From Mariprofundales bacterium (lineage in GTDB: Bacteria > Pseudomonadota > Zetaproteobacteria > Mariprofundales > S012-25), in NCBI GenBank assembly GCA_015487905.1, contig WFOX01000202.1, forward strand, positions 1-6,035: a stretch of 6,035 bases of DNA, written 5' to 3'. Both the position numbers and the translations under genes were made by a program. The notes beneath the pieces were generated by a model. The model did no database searches. It was not told where the DNA came from and was given only the letters and a program-made list of their open reading frames with translations. Shown here piece by piece: positions 4,625 to 6,035 of this stretch (its first letter is position 1; each line of letters begins with the position of its first letter).

Positions 4625-6035
4625 GCGACGGGTTTGACCTCTCGGGCTTTCTGGCCGCGTTTTTTGACGAGGCGCGCGAACGGCTCGCGGCGATTCACGA
4701 GCGCTTGGCCAAGCTTGAGCGCGGCGAGCTGGACGAAGAGGAAATGGTGGCCCTGCGCCGCGATGCGCACACGATCAAGGGGTCTGCGCTCATGCTCGGC
4801 GTGCAGGACATCGGCGAAACCGCGCATGTGTTTGAAGACGCAATGGATCACCTGCTCAAGCATCCCGAGGCGCGCAACGAGCCGTTCGTGCGGTTTTTGT
4901 TCCGCTTGCACGACTTGCTGGATGAGCGCGTGCGCAATCCGGATGACGCGGCCGCGATTGAAGTGGCCCCGCTGCGCGAGGAGCTCAAGCGCCTTGTAGA
5001 AGCCGCAGGCGAAGAGAAACCCACACCAAGCGAAGAAACCGAGAAGACTCCGCAAGCGCAGCTCATCGGCGAGGAAGAAGCCAAGGCCGCGCAGAAGGCG
5101 CGCGCGCAAGATGAGCAGGCCCAGCAAGCCACGCAAGACGAGGTGTTTCGTCCGCGCATGCAGGAGCGCAGTCCCACCCCGGGCATGGAGCGGCGTGCAA
5201 GCGGGCGCTTTTTGCGCGTGGATGCTGAGCGCGTGGAAGAGCTTGGGCACCGCTTCACGGAGCTTGTGGCCATGCGCGGGCGCGTGGATTTGGCCGTGGA
5301 GGAAATGGAGCGGACGCTTGCGCGCTTGCGCGCGCAGGCCGAAATCCTGCAAGCGCTTGCTGAGGGGCGTCCCGAGGACGATCCGCTTGTTCGCATGGCG
5401 CGCGAGCTGCCGCAGAGCTTGCACGCCTTGCAGCGCGCGGCAGGCGCCATCGCTGTGGAGCGCGCCCAAGAAGAGCGCATGCTGGAGGAGATGCGCGAAG
5501 AGGTCTTCCGCTTGCAGATGCGGCCGCTTGCGGGCGTGTTTTCCATGTTCCCGCGCGCCGTGCGCGAGGTCGCGGCCAAAGAAGGCAAGCGCGTGCGCCT
5601 CGTGCTGGAAGGCGAGGACTTGCTCGTGGATCGCGACACGGCGGAAGCGCTCGTGGAGCCGCTCGTGCACCTCGTGACAAACGCCGTCATCCACGGCATT
5701 GAGCCGCCTGAGGAACGCAAGCGCCTCGGCAAGCCCGAAGAAGGCCAGCTTGCCGTGATCGCGCGCCAAGAGGGCAATGAAATCCGCATTGAGGTCGTGG
5801 ATGACGGGCGCGGCATTGATGTGGAAAAGGTGCGCAAGGTGGCCGTGGAGCGCGGCGTGACGACGGAGGCCGAGCTTGCGCAGATGTCGCGCGTGGAGGT
5901 GCTGGAGCTCATCTTCCGCCCGGGCTTTACGACGCGCGGCGAGGCAGGGACGCTTGCCGGACGCGGCATCGGCCTCAACGCCGTGCAAAGCGCCGTGCGC
6001 AAGCGCATGGGCTCCATCCGCTTGGAAACCGAACC
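4621..6035 (+). CDS. cheA: CheA-type chemosensory histidine kinase, 3'-truncated by the window end
   Basis: Residues 1-471 are present; the gene runs off the window, so the rest of the ATPase, the CheW-like P5 domain and any terminal REC are not seen. P1/HPt is about 5-128 with phospho-accepting H50 in AHTIKGSALMLG (49-60) and the supporting HVFE (69-72). A Glu/Gln/Ala-rich linker (about 130-192) is too short and low-complexity to be a folded P2 domain. The P3 dimerisation helices are about 196-300 (FLRVDAERVEELGHRFTEL; LEEMREEVFRLQMRPL). P4 follows: N box HLVTNAVIHGIE (350-361, N354), D box VVDDGRGID (392-400), F box FRPGFTTRG (432-440) and G2 AGRGIGL (446-452). The ATG overlaps the receptor stop by 4 nt and has no well-spaced Shine-Dalgarno, implying translational coupling. 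Lack of P2 and the gene order suggest a PilL/ChpA- or FrzE-like kinase, but flagellar-type CheA cannot be excluded. The natural phospho-target in view is the REC domain on PilB. Confidence 0.93.
   Translation, partial: MSDGFDLSGFLAAFFDEARERLAAIHERLAKLERGELDEEEMVALRRDAHTIKGSALMLGVQDIGETAHVFEDAMDHLLKHPEARNEPFVRFLFRLHDLLDERVRNPDDAAAIEVAPLREELKRLVEAAGEEKPTPSEETEKTPQAQLIGEEEAKAAQKARAQDEQAQQATQDEVFRPRMQERSPTPGMERRASGRFLRVDAERVEELGHRFTELVAMRGRVDLAVEEMERTLARLRAQAEILQALAEGRPEDDPLVRMARELPQSLHALQRAAGAIAVERAQEERMLEEMREEVFRLQMRPLAGVFSMFPRAVREVAAKEGKRVRLVLEGEDLLVDRDTAEALVEPLVHLVTNAVIHGIEPPEERKRLGKPEEGQLAVIARQEGNEIRIEVVDDGRGIDVEKVRKVAVERGVTTEAELAQMSRVEVLELIFRPGFTTRGEAGTLAGRGIGLNAVQSAVRKRMGSIRLETE

Noticed and set aside
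3712..5988. Long (758-codon) open frame on the minus strand
   Set aside because: It shadows the receptor and cheA genes. Its composition (runs of His, Arg, Ser, Ala) is not protein-like, and it crosses the boundary of two well-supported genes.
1..6035. CRISPR arrays, tRNA/rRNA genes, insertion sequences, prophage or attachment sites
   Set aside because: I looked for direct repeats with spacers, cloverleaf elements, terminal inverted repeats and transposase motifs. None was visible; the window is almost fully occupied by the four main genes.

Overview
The window is a high-GC bacterial segment, rich in GCG and CGC codons, that reads entirely on the + strand. It carries what looks like one operon joining a type IV pilus (T4P) motor gene to a chemosensory (Che/Pil-Chp type) pathway. 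The T4P ATPase and a two-transmembrane chemoreceptor point to a diderm, surface-motile (twitching or gliding) or surface-sensing bacterium. The phylum cannot be assigned from this sequence alone.

Layout: (1) 3-194 is the 3' end of an unrelated, unidentified gene with a HEAT-repeat-like helical character. (2) 195-317 is a short leader with an AT-richer patch and a strong Shine-Dalgarno. (3) 318-2513 encodes a 731-residue PilB/GspE-type extension ATPase with a complete CheY-like receiver (REC) domain fused to its C-terminus. (4) 2513-3004 encodes a CheW adaptor (PilI-like position), overlapping the previous stop by 1 nt. (5) 3074-4624 encodes a two-TM methyl-accepting receptor (PilJ-like position) with a helical periplasmic sensor and apparently no HAMP domain. 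(6) 4621-6035 is the first 471 codons of a CheA kinase (HPt, dimerisation and most of the ATPase domain), overlapping the receptor gene by 4 nt and running off the window end.

Proposed working: the receptor and CheW control CheA autophosphorylation. CheA phosphoryl groups would then pass to a REC domain. The only REC domain in the window is the one welded to the pilus extension motor, and it lies exactly where stand-alone regulators (PilG/PilH in Pseudomonas, PixG/PixH in cyanobacteria) sit, just upstream of the CheW gene. The likely consequence, an inference, is a shortened pathway in which chemosensory phosphorylation acts directly on the PilB motor. This fusion is the most notable item in the window. 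The rest is conventional in family membership, with some unusual residues: a degenerate MshEN motif in PilB, an altered receptor hairpin tip, and altered CheA N-box and CheW loop residues.
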